Shown here in pieces: positions 43,599-51,723 of a DNA stretch of 64,000 nucleotides (its first letter is position 1; each line of letters starts with the position of its first letter). A model generated the notes under the pieces. It did no database searches, was not told where the DNA came from, and saw nothing but the letters and a program-made list of their open reading frames with translations. This stretch comes from Avimicrobium caecorum (GTDB lineage Bacteria > Bacillota > Clostridia > Oscillospirales > Ruminococcaceae), in the NCBI GenBank assembly GCA_904394705.1, contig CAJFNJ010000035.1, positions 1 through 64,000 of the forward strand, written 5' to 3'. Both the position numbers and the translations under genes were made by a program.

Positions 43599-43750
43599 GA
43601 GTATTTTCGGTTCGAATGTGCAGGATCTTTTCTGTATCCTGCAAAAACAGCTGTTCCCGGACGGGACAGGGATAGAAAAGGGGGGCTGACAGCACAACTG
43701 GCAACTATGCAGAAAGGGTAAAATACAGAAAAGAAAGAGGCGATCCTGTT

Positions 43751-45076
43751 ATGGAAAATCAAAAAAAGATGAGTCTGTTTGACCTGGTATTCATGTCCAT
43801 CGGCGGCATCATCGGCGCTGGTATCTTTTCGATGGTGGGCACCGGTATTGCCACCACCGGCCGAAGCGTTGCCCTGGCACTGATCGTCGGCATGATCTTT
43901 ACCATGTCCCAGCAGATCCGCTACATCTTTACAGCGTCCATGTTCCAGCTCTCGGGCGGTATGTATTCCCAGAATGCCCTGGTGCTCTCCCCCTTCCTGG
44001 CGGGTGTCAGCGCCGTTGTAACCCTGGTATCCTCGGTGAGCTATTCGGTATTCGGCATCTCGATGGCCCAGTACCTCGGGGACCTGTTCCCGGTTCTGGA
44101 GTCCTATCAGGTACCGGTTGCCTGTCTTGTACTGATCTTCTTCTTCATCATTGCTTCCACCGGCGCCCAGATCTTTGCCCGGGCCATCAATGCCCTGGGT
44201 ATCCTCAAGTTCATTGCCCTGGGTCTGTTCATCATCTTTGGCTTCACCAAGGTGCAGACCGGCGGCTTTGAAGGCGAACCCTACTTCATCAACGGCGGCG
44301 TGAGCTTCCTCACAGCCGTAGCCCTCATGTCCTTCACCTGCAATGGCGCTACCAACATCATCAATGTCCAGGCCATTGCTGAAAATCCCAAGAAGAATAT
44401 CCCCAAGGCCTTCTTCATTGCCTCGATCCTGGTGGCAGGCGTTTACTTCCTGCTGGGCTATGTGGCTTCCGGCGTGGCACCTTACGATCAGGTTGCCGGT
44501 CAGAACCTTGGCTATATTGCCGGTCTGGTTCTGCCTGGCCCTCTGGCAGTCTTCTTCATCGTCGGCGGCGCTATGTGTTCGCTGAGCACCGCTCTGCTGG
44601 GCGGTATCAGCGGTATGCCGTTCATGATCATCGGTATCGCTGAGGACGGCTGGCTGCCCAAGTTCTTCACCAAGAAGTTCAATGTAGTCGTTACTCTGGC
44701 AATCATCTCCATTCTGCCCATTATCGGCGGCTTCTCCCTGGACAACATCGTTTCGATGATGCTGGTACCCGGTATGGCAATCGGTGCCATCACCAACTAC
44801 CAGGCCATGAGCATGCCTGAACGCTTCCCGGAGGAGTGGGCCAACAGCGGTCTGAAGTGCTCGCCCACCCTGTACCGTATCCTGATGGTGATCTCCATCA
44901 TCACTTCGCTGATGACCAGCTTCTTCTCGCTGACTTCGCTGACTCTGCCCTTGGCAATCGGTACTGTTATTGCCACCATACTGATCTTTGTATGGACCTG
45001 GTACCGCATGAAGAAGGGCTATGTCAATATTACAAGTACAACTGATATGTCCGAAGAACCTGCGCAGGCAAAATAG
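43751..45076 (+). CDS. APC-superfamily amino acid permease (paralogue 2)
   Basis: A 441-residue, 12-helix transporter. Helix 1 has GGIIGAGIFSMVGTGIA, helix 6 LMSFTCNGATNIINVQAIAEN. Shared blocks with paralogue 1 include RSVALALIVGM, GGFEGEPYF and GYVASGVAPYDQVA. The two helix-6 substrate motifs differ (ACGG against TCNG), so the substrates may differ. The start has GAGGCGATC upstream. Confidence 0.9.
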   Translation: MENQKKMSLFDLVFMSIGGIIGAGIFSMVGTGIATTGRSVALALIVGMIFTMSQQIRYIFTASMFQLSGGMYSQNALVLSPFLAGVSAVVTLVSSVSYSVFGISMAQYLGDLFPVLESYQVPVACLVLIFFFIIASTGAQIFARAINALGILKFIALGLFIIFGFTKVQTGGFEGEPYFINGGVSFLTAVALMSFTCNGATNIINVQAIAENPKKNIPKAFFIASILVAGVYFLLGYVASGVAPYDQVAGQNLGYIAGLVLPGPLAVFFIVGGAMCSLSTALLGGISGMPFMIIGIAEDGWLPKFFTKKFNVVVTLAIISILPIIGGFSLDNIVSMMLVPGMAIGAITNYQAMSMPERFPEEWANSGLKCSPTLYRILMVISIITSLMTSFFSLTSLTLPLAIGTVIATILIFVWTWYRMKKGYVNITSTTDMSEEPAQAK

Positions 45077-45096
45077 GTTCCCCCTTCAGTGCGAAA

Positions 45097-45125
45097 AGTC
45101 CTCCCGGACCGGGGAGGACTTTTTG
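45097..45125 (+). terminator. Terminator of permease paralogue 2
   Basis: AGTCCTCCC/GGGAGGACT-type hairpin followed by T5. Confidence 0.85.
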
Positions 45126-45139
45126 CTGTACCGGAATGA

Positions 45140-45168
45140 TTGCGCCGGACCGGGCACTGTGCTACAAT
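45140..45168 (+). promoter_or_regulatory. Promoter of the peptidase T gene
   Basis: TTGCGC (45140-45145) and TACAAT (45163-45168), spacer 17, with extended TGC. It resembles the XRE promoter at 37225-37254 over its whole length. Confidence 0.75.
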
Positions 45169-45216
45169 AAAAGAAAAAAGCGCCCTGATCCGGGCGTTAT
45201 AAGGAGGCTATGCACA

Positions 45217-46434
45217 ATGGGTGTACTGGAAAAATTCATTGACCTGGTAAAGATCGATTCTCCGTCTGATCCTGCCAGTCCGACCTGTCCGTCCACTGCC
45301 ATGCAGCTGGATGTGGCAAACCATCTCGAACGGGTGATGAAGGAGATGGGTATATCCAATGTCCGTCAGCAGGACGGCTATGTCTATGGGGAAATCCCGG
45401 CCACTCCGGGTTATGAGGACAAGACCTCGGTGGGCTTTATTGCCCATATGGATACCGCTCCGGAGTTCAACGGCATCGGTGTGAAGCCTCAGGTCATCGA
45501 GAACTATGACGGCGGCGATGTCCTGCTCGAGGGCAGCGGGCATATCCTCTCGGCTGAGGAATACCCGGTGCTCCGCAGCTTCAAGGGCCATACCCTCATC
45601 ACCACCGATGGCACCACCCTGCTGGGTTCGGACGACAAGGCCGGCATCGCTGAGATTCTGGAAGCAGCGGAAATCCTGCTTCAGGGCGGGATTCCCCATG
45701 GCAAGGTATGCCTGGGCTTTACTCCCGATGAGGAGATCGGACGCGGCCCGCTGAAGTTTGATGTAGCAGGGTTCGGCGCCAAGCTGGCCTATACTCTGGA
45801 CGGCGGCGCAGCCGGTTCCATCGAGTATGAGAACTTCAATGCCGATCAGGCCGAGGTGACGGTCAAGGGCTATTCCATCCACCCGGGCTCTGCCAAGGAT
45901 AAGATGCGGAACAGCCAGACCATCGCCATGGAGTTTGACCGTCTGCTGCCGGCAGCGGAGCGTCCCCAGTACACCGAGGGCTATGAGGGCTTCTACCACA
46001 TGACCGATATTCACGGCGGCGTGGAGGAGACCCACTGCACCTATATTCTCCGGGACCATGACAGCGACAAGCTGGCAGCCCGGGGCGAGACCATGCAGAA
46101 GGCTGCGGCCTTCCTCAATGAGCGGTACGGCGAAGGCACTGTCACTGTGGAGATCACCCACACCTACCGCAACATGAAGGAGAAGATCCTGCCGGTTTAC
46201 GAGGTCATCACCGTAGCGGAAGAGGCCATCCGCACCGCTGGTCTGACCCCGGTGACCGTGCCCATCCGCGGCGGCACCGACGGCGCTACCCTGAGCTATA
46301 TGGGTCTGCCCTGCCCGAACCTGGGCACCGGCGGCTGCAATGCCCACGGACGCTATGAGTGCAATACCAAGGAGAATATGGAGCAGTGTGTGCAGATCGT
46401 GCTGGAGATCGTCAAGGGCTACGCTGCCCTGTAA
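45217..46434 (+). CDS. pepT: Peptidase T (tripeptide aminopeptidase)
   Basis: A 405-residue M20-family cytosolic enzyme that removes N-terminal residues from tripeptides with two zinc ions. Metal and catalytic residues are in place: His78 and Asp80 (AHMDTAPEF), Asp140 (GSDDKAG), Glu172 (catalytic) and Glu173 (TPDEEIG), Asp195 (TLDGG), and a C-terminal His in CNAHGRYECN. The length matches PepT. The ATG at 45217 has AAGGAGG upstream. Together with the two APC permeases it fits a peptide and amino-acid use cluster. Confidence 0.95.
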   Translation: MGVLEKFIDLVKIDSPSDPASPTCPSTAMQLDVANHLERVMKEMGISNVRQQDGYVYGEIPATPGYEDKTSVGFIAHMDTAPEFNGIGVKPQVIENYDGGDVLLEGSGHILSAEEYPVLRSFKGHTLITTDGTTLLGSDDKAGIAEILEAAEILLQGGIPHGKVCLGFTPDEEIGRGPLKFDVAGFGAKLAYTLDGGAAGSIEYENFNADQAEVTVKGYSIHPGSAKDKMRNSQTIAMEFDRLLPAAERPQYTEGYEGFYHMTDIHGGVEETHCTYILRDHDSDKLAARGETMQKAAAFLNERYGEGTVTVEITHTYRNMKEKILPVYEVITVAEEAIRTAGLTPVTVPIRGGTDGATLSYMGLPCPNLGTGGCNAHGRYECNTKENMEQCVQIVLEIVKGYAAL

Positions 46435-46580
46435 GCTTCGGGAGAGGTACTTCTCCCGGCAGCCAGCCGGACACAGATATGATCTGCCTGTATAGAATTT
46501 GAGAATCATGCTAAAGGAGGGAATCTCCCCGGCGCTGTCTGCGCTCCGGGGGATTTCTGGAAAAGATGTCCACAAAAAAA

Positions 46581-46605
46581 GGAGCCGCTGCCGGCTCCTT
46601 TTTTT
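46581..46605. terminator. Bidirectional terminator
   Basis: GGAGCCG/CGGCTCC flanked by A7 and T7, between convergent pepT and the secreted protein gene. A second GC hairpin without T run lies at about 46518-46557. Confidence 0.9.
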
Positions 46606-46624
46606 ATTCTGATGCAGAGGGGGC

Positions 46625-47290
46625 TCAGGCTTCCAGGGCGGGGAAGAAGAGGGTGGCCTGTGCGGAATAGCTCACCGATGTGACAGGAGCCGCTTTTCCG
46701 GCCTCCCCGGCCCGGACCAGGGAATCGGGGATAGGTTCGCCGCCCAGGGCATAGCCTTCTCCATTCTCATCAATCCCGATCCAGTCGGTGCCGGTCCAGA
46801 GGGTATCTTCCTCCGACAGGCTGTTCCCGGATACGATGCAGGTAAAATTCCGGCCCGAGTAGAGAGCGGCAAAGACCTGGCCTTCAAAGGCGGAACCGTC
46901 CCCGGTCAGGGCCATGGGACTGCGCAGCGCCAGAATCGACCGGGGTACAGGTTCTCCGGGCGCATATTCCAGGGCCGCCAGCACCAGGCACCGCACCGGC
47001 AGATCCTCGGTGCCGTCGTAGTCCTCCACACGCAGCAGGCTGTACCGCACCATCGCTCCCTCCGGAGCTTCCACCGGCTCTCCCGCATAGGCGAGCGCTT
47101 CGGCTTCGGTACAGCCCGCCCCGGTCAGACAGGCGAGCAGTTCTTCATAGGTGTAATCACTTCCGGCAGCGACTGCCTCCACGGCGGAGGCCGGGTACTG
47201 CACCACCGGGGCGGGTTCTGCCCAGGCGGCAGAGCCCAGTCCGGCGGTCATCAGGGCAGCCAGTACCAGTCCCAACATGGTTTTGCGCAT
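46625..47290 (-). CDS. Secreted protein of unknown function
   Basis: A 221-residue exported protein. Residues 1-25 form a signal peptide (MRKTMLGLVLAALMTAGLG, likely cleavage after AWA). No lipobox or membrane anchor follows, so it is probably released. The mature part is acidic, with two cysteines that could pair (ACLTGAGC) and one further pair region. AGGGGA precedes the ATG at 47290. I recognise no family. Confidence 0.75.
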   Translation of the reverse strand: MRKTMLGLVLAALMTAGLGSAAWAEPAPVVQYPASAVEAVAAGSDYTYEELLACLTGAGCTEAEALAYAGEPVEAPEGAMVRYSLLRVEDYDGTEDLPVRCLVLAALEYAPGEPVPRSILALRSPMALTGDGSAFEGQVFAALYSGRNFTCIVSGNSLSEEDTLWTGTDWIGIDENGEGYALGGEPIPDSLVRAGEAGKAAPVTSVSYSAQATLFFPALEA

Positions 47291-47359
47291 GAAAATCCCC
47301 TCCTGATCGGATTCTCCTGCCCGGCACCGGACAGGGCTTGGTATCTCTCTGTTAATCCT

Positions 47360-47388
47360 ATCATAGCACATCGCTTTGCCCCAGGCAA
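47360..47388 (-). promoter_or_regulatory. Promoter of the secreted protein gene
   Basis: On minus, TTGCCT (47388-47383) and TATGAT (47365-47360), spacer 17, extended TGC. Confidence 0.6.
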
Positions 47389-47497
47389 ATTCCTTCTCCT
47401 GGCACAAAAACCATAGGGCAAATCAGAAAAAATTTCCCGGGCTGGTTGTGAATTATACCAAAATTCGACAGGAGAGGCGAAAACTGGGCATACATGA

Positions 47498-47527
47498 TTG
47501 ACAATGGTACAGAAGGCTTGTTAAAAT
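47498..47527 (+). promoter_or_regulatory. Promoter of the FMN-binding lipoprotein gene
   Basis: TTGACA (47498-47503) and TAAAAT (47522-47527), spacer 18. Confidence 0.65.
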
Positions 47528-47600
47528 TTTGATAAGCCCCTGTCAGGACGCTGCACAGGGAAAAACCACAGACACTCCCACAGAAAGAGAGAGCGATGGT

Positions 47601-49283
47601 ATGAAACGAATTGTATCCGCACTGATTGTGGCAGCACTGCTCACCAGTCTGGCTGGCTGCTCCAGTTCCGAGACCCTCACCGGTACAGCCAAGGGCTTTG
47701 GCGGCACCGTGACTGTCACTGTGACCCGGGAAGGGGACAAGATCACCGATGTAAAGGTAGATGCCCCCAATGAAACCGCCGGCATCGGCGATAAGGCAGC
47801 CGCAGAGCTTCCGGCGAAGATTGTGGAAGCCAACTCCACCGATGTGGATGTAATTGCCGGCGCCACCATTACCAGTGAAGCCATTCTGTACGCCGTGAAC
47901 AACGCGCTGGACCCCGAGACCTACCCCTCCACCGCTGAGAACGGCGAAGAAGAGGAGAAGGAACCCCAGCAGATTGCCGCATCGGATCTCTATATGGGAC
48001 AGGGTGTGGTGAATACCAGCCGTATCGGCCCTGGCAGCGATGACACTGAAACCCCGGTTTACAGCTTCAACCAGGTCTATGCCAATGCGCTGTTTGATGC
48101 CGAGGGACGCATTCTCACCCTGAATGTGGACCAGCTGGAAGTATCCACCCCCAACTATGACGGCGCTTCGATGCCTCATTTCAGCGGCTTCCCGGGACAG
48201 GGCGGCTACAATCTGGATTCCGACCACGATGCCGTAGTAGACGGCAAGACCGAGGACACCGAGGAGAACTTCACTGCCGAGGTTGCCTCCTGGCAGACCA
48301 AGCGGGAGCGTGGTGCTGATTATGTGATGGGCACCGGCACCTGGGAAGAGCAGATGGACAAGTTCGAGGAGACCTTTGTGGGCATGACCGTGGACGAGGT
48401 GGAGGACTGGTTTGAGAAGTACTGTTCCGACCTCAACGGACGCCCGCTCAAGGACGGCAGCGACAAGGAAGAGGACAAGGCCAAGTATGACGCCCTCACT
48501 GAGGAAGAAAAGGCCATGCTTGCCGATGTGACCTCCACCGCCACCATGAGCCTCCAGGACAGCCACGGCGATATTCTGTCGGCGATCCGCAAGGCCTATG
48601 AGAACCGTGTGGCTCTCACCGATGTGAAGGCAGCTTCGGGCTTCGGTTTCGGCCTGTCCACCACCGCGCGCATGGGCCCGGGCAGCGATGATACCGATAC
48701 CCCGGTTTACAGCTTCAACGAAGTCTATGCCACCACCCTGTTTGACAGCGAAGGCAAGATCGCAGCCATCTATGTGGATCAGCTGGAAGTGTCCACTCCC
48801 AACTACGACGGCGCTTCGATGCCTCACTTCAGCGGCTTCCCGGGACAGGGCGGCTACAATCTGGATTCCGACCACGATGCCAAGGTAGACGGCAAGACCG
48901 AGGACACCGAGGAGAACTTTGCCGCTGAGATCGCCTCCTGGCAGACCAAGCGGGAGCGTGGCGCTGATTATGTGATGGGCACCGGCACCTGGGAAGAGCA
49001 GATGGACAAGTTCCAGCAGCTCTTTGTGGGCAAGACAGTGGACGAGGTAGAGGAATGGTTTGAGAAGTACTGCTCCGACCTCAACGGACGCCCGCTCAAG
49101 GACGGCAGCGACAAGGAAGAGGACAAGGCCAAGTATGACGCCCTCACCGAGGAAGAGAAGGCCATGCTTGCCGATGTGACCTCCACCGCCACCATGAGCC
49201 TCCAGGACAGCCATGGCGATATTCTGGCAGCCATCCGGGATTCGCTGAACAACCAGGTTGCCATCGAGCTCACAGTGGAATAA
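47601..49283 (+). CDS. FMN-binding lipoprotein with duplicated C-terminal domain
   Basis: A 560-residue protein on the outer face of the membrane. The signal peptide ends LAGC (Cys20 lipidated). Residues about 25-103 form an FMN_bind domain with AGATITS (86-92), where Thr89 should carry covalent FMN after ApbE action. An acidic linker precedes two copies of a domain of about 210 residues, 216 residues apart and nearly identical from VDQLEVSTPNYDG onward. Each copy opens with GPGSDDT..TPVYSFN. Such flavinylated lipoproteins usually take part in extracytoplasmic electron transfer. The repeated domain is unknown to me. Confidence 0.85.
   Translation: MKRIVSALIVAALLTSLAGCSSSETLTGTAKGFGGTVTVTVTREGDKITDVKVDAPNETAGIGDKAAAELPAKIVEANSTDVDVIAGATITSEAILYAVNNALDPETYPSTAENGEEEEKEPQQIAASDLYMGQGVVNTSRIGPGSDDTETPVYSFNQVYANALFDAEGRILTLNVDQLEVSTPNYDGASMPHFSGFPGQGGYNLDSDHDAVVDGKTEDTEENFTAEVASWQTKRERGADYVMGTGTWEEQMDKFEETFVGMTVDEVEDWFEKYCSDLNGRPLKDGSDKEEDKAKYDALTEEEKAMLADVTSTATMSLQDSHGDILSAIRKAYENRVALTDVKAASGFGFGLSTTARMGPGSDDTDTPVYSFNEVYATTLFDSEGKIAAIYVDQLEVSTPNYDGASMPHFSGFPGQGGYNLDSDHDAKVDGKTEDTEENFAAEIASWQTKRERGADYVMGTGTWEEQMDKFQQLFVGKTVDEVEEWFEKYCSDLNGRPLKDGSDKEEDKAKYDALTEEEKAMLADVTSTATMSLQDSHGDILAAIRDSLNNQVAIELTVE
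48007..49270 (+). repeat. 648-bp tandem duplication inside the FMN lipoprotein gene
   Basis: The two units are offset by 648 bp (CCCGGTTTACAGCTTCAAC at 48053 and 48701) and are identical over long stretches at the DNA level, with a few mostly silent changes. This implies a recent duplication or continuing gene conversion. Confidence 0.9.
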
Positions 49284-49302
49284 TCCCCTGAACAATCCCT
49301 CC

Positions 49303-49332
49303 AAAAGCCTTCCCTCCGGGGAAGGCTTTTTT
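49303..49332 (+). terminator. Terminator of the FMN lipoprotein gene
   Basis: AAAAGCCTTCCC/GGGAAGGCTTTT-type hairpin with T6. Confidence 0.9.
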
Positions 49333-49354
49333 CTGCGGCGGCAGCGGACAGCAC

Positions 49355-49470
49355 TTGTATTGCCGGGCCAGCTGTGATAGAATAAATACAAATTGGTATA
49401 ATTGTCTTTATAAGGCCGGGGCAGACCCACTGTTCCGGCCTGGTTTTCAGCCGGAATAAAGACAAAATCC
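49355..49470 (+). promoter_or_regulatory. Promoter and structured leader with competing hairpins
   Basis: TTGTAT (49355-49360) and TAGAAT (49378-49383), spacer 17. In the leader, TTGTCTTTAT (49402-49411) pairs with ATAAAGACAA (49456-49465). Inside, GGCCGG (49414-49419) pairs with CCGGCC (49435-49440), followed by TGGTTTT. A further CAATCTTTAT copy occurs near 49475. Confidence 0.5.
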
Positions 49471-49510
49471 GAAAACAATCTTTATAGATGCTGTGAGGAG
49501 GACAAGGACA

Positions 49511-49993
49511 ATGGGATTTTTCTCGAAGCTGTTCAAGGGTCCGGAGATCGACCTGGAAAAGAGTGCTGCCAATGCGGCCCGGATGCGGGAGCTGTTTGAC
49601 GCTGTGGTGCCGGAGGGCAGCAAGTACCGCCTGATCTTCGGCTATACCGAAGATGTCAGCCGGTTCAACTACGGCTTTGTACATGGCAGCAAGACCAAAA
49701 TCGGCAATCTGATTGTGGGCTGGGACGAGGCAGCGGAAACCATCGTGGCTGTGCCCACAGTGCCGGATCTGTCGGGCTGCGGCGAACCCACCTTCTACCG
49801 CCGGTCGGAGATTCTCAAGGCCAGCCGGAACAAGTACCCCACCGATGCCTTTGTGATCTATCCGGACAAGAAGGGCTATCTTGCCATCAATGCCTATGAC
49901 TGGCTGGAGGACGAGAGCCTCTATGTCTATGTGGAGCAGGAGAAGGAGCTGGCAGCCTTCACCGACTTCTTCCAGAACCACTTTGCCAAGTGA
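49511..49993 (+). CDS. Small cytosolic protein of unknown function
   Basis: A 160-residue protein with an N-terminal amphipathic start (MGFFSKLFKG), which may touch the membrane, and an alpha/beta body rich in aromatic residues (YGFVHGSKTKIGNLIVGWDE). No signal peptide. GAGGAGGACAAG lies upstream. A long structured leader precedes it. I recognise no family, though the short FFSKLFKG start recurs in immunity-like and DUF proteins of Firmicutes. Confidence 0.7.
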   Translation: MGFFSKLFKGPEIDLEKSAANAARMRELFDAVVPEGSKYRLIFGYTEDVSRFNYGFVHGSKTKIGNLIVGWDEAAETIVAVPTVPDLSGCGEPTFYRRSEILKASRNKYPTDAFVIYPDKKGYLAINAYDWLEDESLYVYVEQEKELAAFTDFFQNHFAK

Positions 49994-50011
49994 ATCCTTC
50001 CCATACAGAAA

Positions 50012-50042
50012 AGAGCTGTCCCGTACGGGACAGCTCTTTTTA
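50012..50042. terminator. Bidirectional terminator
   Basis: AGAGCTGTCCCG/CGGGACAGCTCT with flanking A and T runs. Confidence 0.9.
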
Positions 50043-50057
50043 CAGCTATATGGGGCC

Positions 50058-50960
50058 TTAAATGTCCAGGGCGGCGTGGTAGCCCTGGTAGACTGCTTGG
50101 GTGATGGTGCCGGGGCGGACGCAGTCGCCGATCCAGCGCACAAAGGGAGCGGCATTGCAGAGGGCCCGCACATCGGCGGTGTTGGAGCGCTGTCCGGCGG
50201 CACAGATGACGGTGCGTCCGGGGATCAGTTCCTCTTCGCCCCGGGCGTTGCGGCAGATGAGTCCCTCGGGGGTCACAGCCAGGCCGGTGCAGCTGGTATG
50301 GCAGGTGACATACTTCTCCAGCTCCTTCATGAGGATGGGCCGCTGACGGATATTGCAGTCGGAGGCCACCTGTTCCCGCATCTCCACCAGATGTACGGTT
50401 TTGCCCTCCATGCCCAGGTGGACAGCGCACTCACAGCCAGCCAGACCGCCGCCCAGAACCACCACGGTATCCTGAACCTGATCCTTCTTAAGGTAGTAGT
50501 CATTGACGATGATGACATTGTCGCCGTCAATGCCGGGCAGACGGGGCACAATGGGATTGGAGCCCACAGCCAGCAGCAGGGCATCGGGGGCTTCCTCTGC
50601 CACCAGTTCGGGGGTGACCGTGGTGTTCAGACGGATCTTGACGCCTTCCCGTTCAGCGATGCGGGCCAGGGTCACACCCAGCTGATACATCTCATACTTG
50701 AAGGGAATGGCCTGTTCCTCCTTGAGGATACCGCCCAGTTCGCCGGTCTTTTCGCAGAGGGTCACATCATGGCCCCGGCGGGCTGCGGTGACCGCCGCGG
50801 CGCCGCCCTTGGCCCGGAGCTCATAGAAGCTCGGGGTACGGGGGCCGACACTGCAGTCGGCAGTGATGTCGGTGCCGCCCATGGGAGCAGCGAACATCCG
50901 GTTGCGGAAGGTGACATTCCCCAGTCTGATGGGGGACGAGAGATGAGGATAATGGGCCAT
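50058..50960 (-). CDS. Internally deleted Old Yellow Enzyme-type NADH:flavin oxidoreductase
   Basis: Encodes 300 residues where the family (2,4-dienoyl-CoA reductase/BaiCD type) has about 650. The first 55 residues match the start of the FMN barrel (LSSPIRLGNVTFRNRMFAAP, ADCSVGPRT, FYELRAKGGAAAVT). The text then jumps directly into the FAD/NAD domain (AARRGHDVTLCEKTGELGG, VVVLGGGLAGCECA). Most of the barrel with its catalytic residues and the 4Fe-4S cysteines are missing, yet the frame is kept. The join lies near 50785-50800, where both halves read GGAAAVT/AAITAARRG-like text. It cannot be a working enoate reductase. GGAGGAG precedes the ATG at 50960. Confidence 0.8.
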   Translation of the reverse strand: MAHYPHLSSPIRLGNVTFRNRMFAAPMGGTDITADCSVGPRTPSFYELRAKGGAAAVTAARRGHDVTLCEKTGELGGILKEEQAIPFKYEMYQLGVTLARIAEREGVKIRLNTTVTPELVAEEAPDALLLAVGSNPIVPRLPGIDGDNVIIVNDYYLKKDQVQDTVVVLGGGLAGCECAVHLGMEGKTVHLVEMREQVASDCNIRQRPILMKELEKYVTCHTSCTGLAVTPEGLICRNARGEEELIPGRTVICAAGQRSNTADVRALCNAAPFVRWIGDCVRPGTITQAVYQGYHAALDI

Positions 50961-51144
50961 GGGCTCCTCCTTTGGAAAGTCCCGCTGTCCGGCGGCAGCG
51001 CCGGGACAGCCGGAAGATGATTTGTACACTTGTCATTATTATGGCCTGTCTGCCGGGGGCCCGGCAAGGCCGGAAACACAGCAGGAGAGCGCATCTTTCC
51101 AGCAGATACGCTCTCCCGCCGTTCCAAAACAGAAAAAGGTTGGT

Positions 51145-51615
51145 TTACCAGTCCTTGACCGAGCCGTCAAAGGCCCGCCGGGCAGCAGCGCCGCCGCGTT
51201 CATTGCTGGGATAGAGCTCCTCGGCATTGTCTGCCAGTTCCACACCGATGCCCGGGGCTTCGGGAATCACCATGCAGCCGTTTTCAAACCGCAGGGGTTC
51301 CCTGACCATGGCGTCCTCGGCGCCGCCCAGACAGAAGCCGGGCAGTTCCTGGATGCCCAGGTTGGGAATGCTGGCGCAGAGCTGCAGGCAGGCCGCTGTG
51401 GAGACCGGCCCCAGGGGATTGTGGGGGATCACCAGCACATCGTGGGCCTCTGCCAGGGCGCAGATCTTCTTGGCGGTGGTGATGCCGCCTACCACGCACA
51501 CATCCGGGCGCACATACTGGGCCGCATGGCGGGAGAGCAGCAGCTCAAATTCCCGCAGGCTGCTGAACCGTTCACCGGTGGCAATGGGCGCAATGAAAGG
51601 ATTTGGAACTTTTTT
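51145..51615 (-). pseudogene. C-terminal fragment of an enolase-superfamily dehydratase
   Basis: About 150 residues equal the last third of a mandelate racemase/galactonate dehydratase-type enzyme: PIATGERFSSLREFELLL, YVRPDVCVVGGITTAKKI, VIPHNPLGPVSTAACLQL and a normal stop at 51145. The homology begins around 51600-51615, where the text merges into the promoter of the next gene, and there is no start codon with a ribosome site. The N-terminal lid and most of the barrel, with its first metal ligands, are gone. Confidence 0.75.
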
Positions 51616-51649
51616 GGAAAAACCGGCGGCATCCGGGCAGAAAAAGTCC

Positions 51650-51678
51650 TTGCAAACCGGCAGTCAGACCGCTATAAT
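51650..51678 (+). promoter_or_regulatory. Promoter of the MTA/SAH deaminase gene
   Basis: TTGCAA (51650-51655) and TATAAT (51673-51678), spacer 17. Confidence 0.7.
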
Positions 51679-51723
51679 TGTACCAATTACCATGCCGGAC
51701 TGGAGCGGAAAGGAGAGCAGAGA

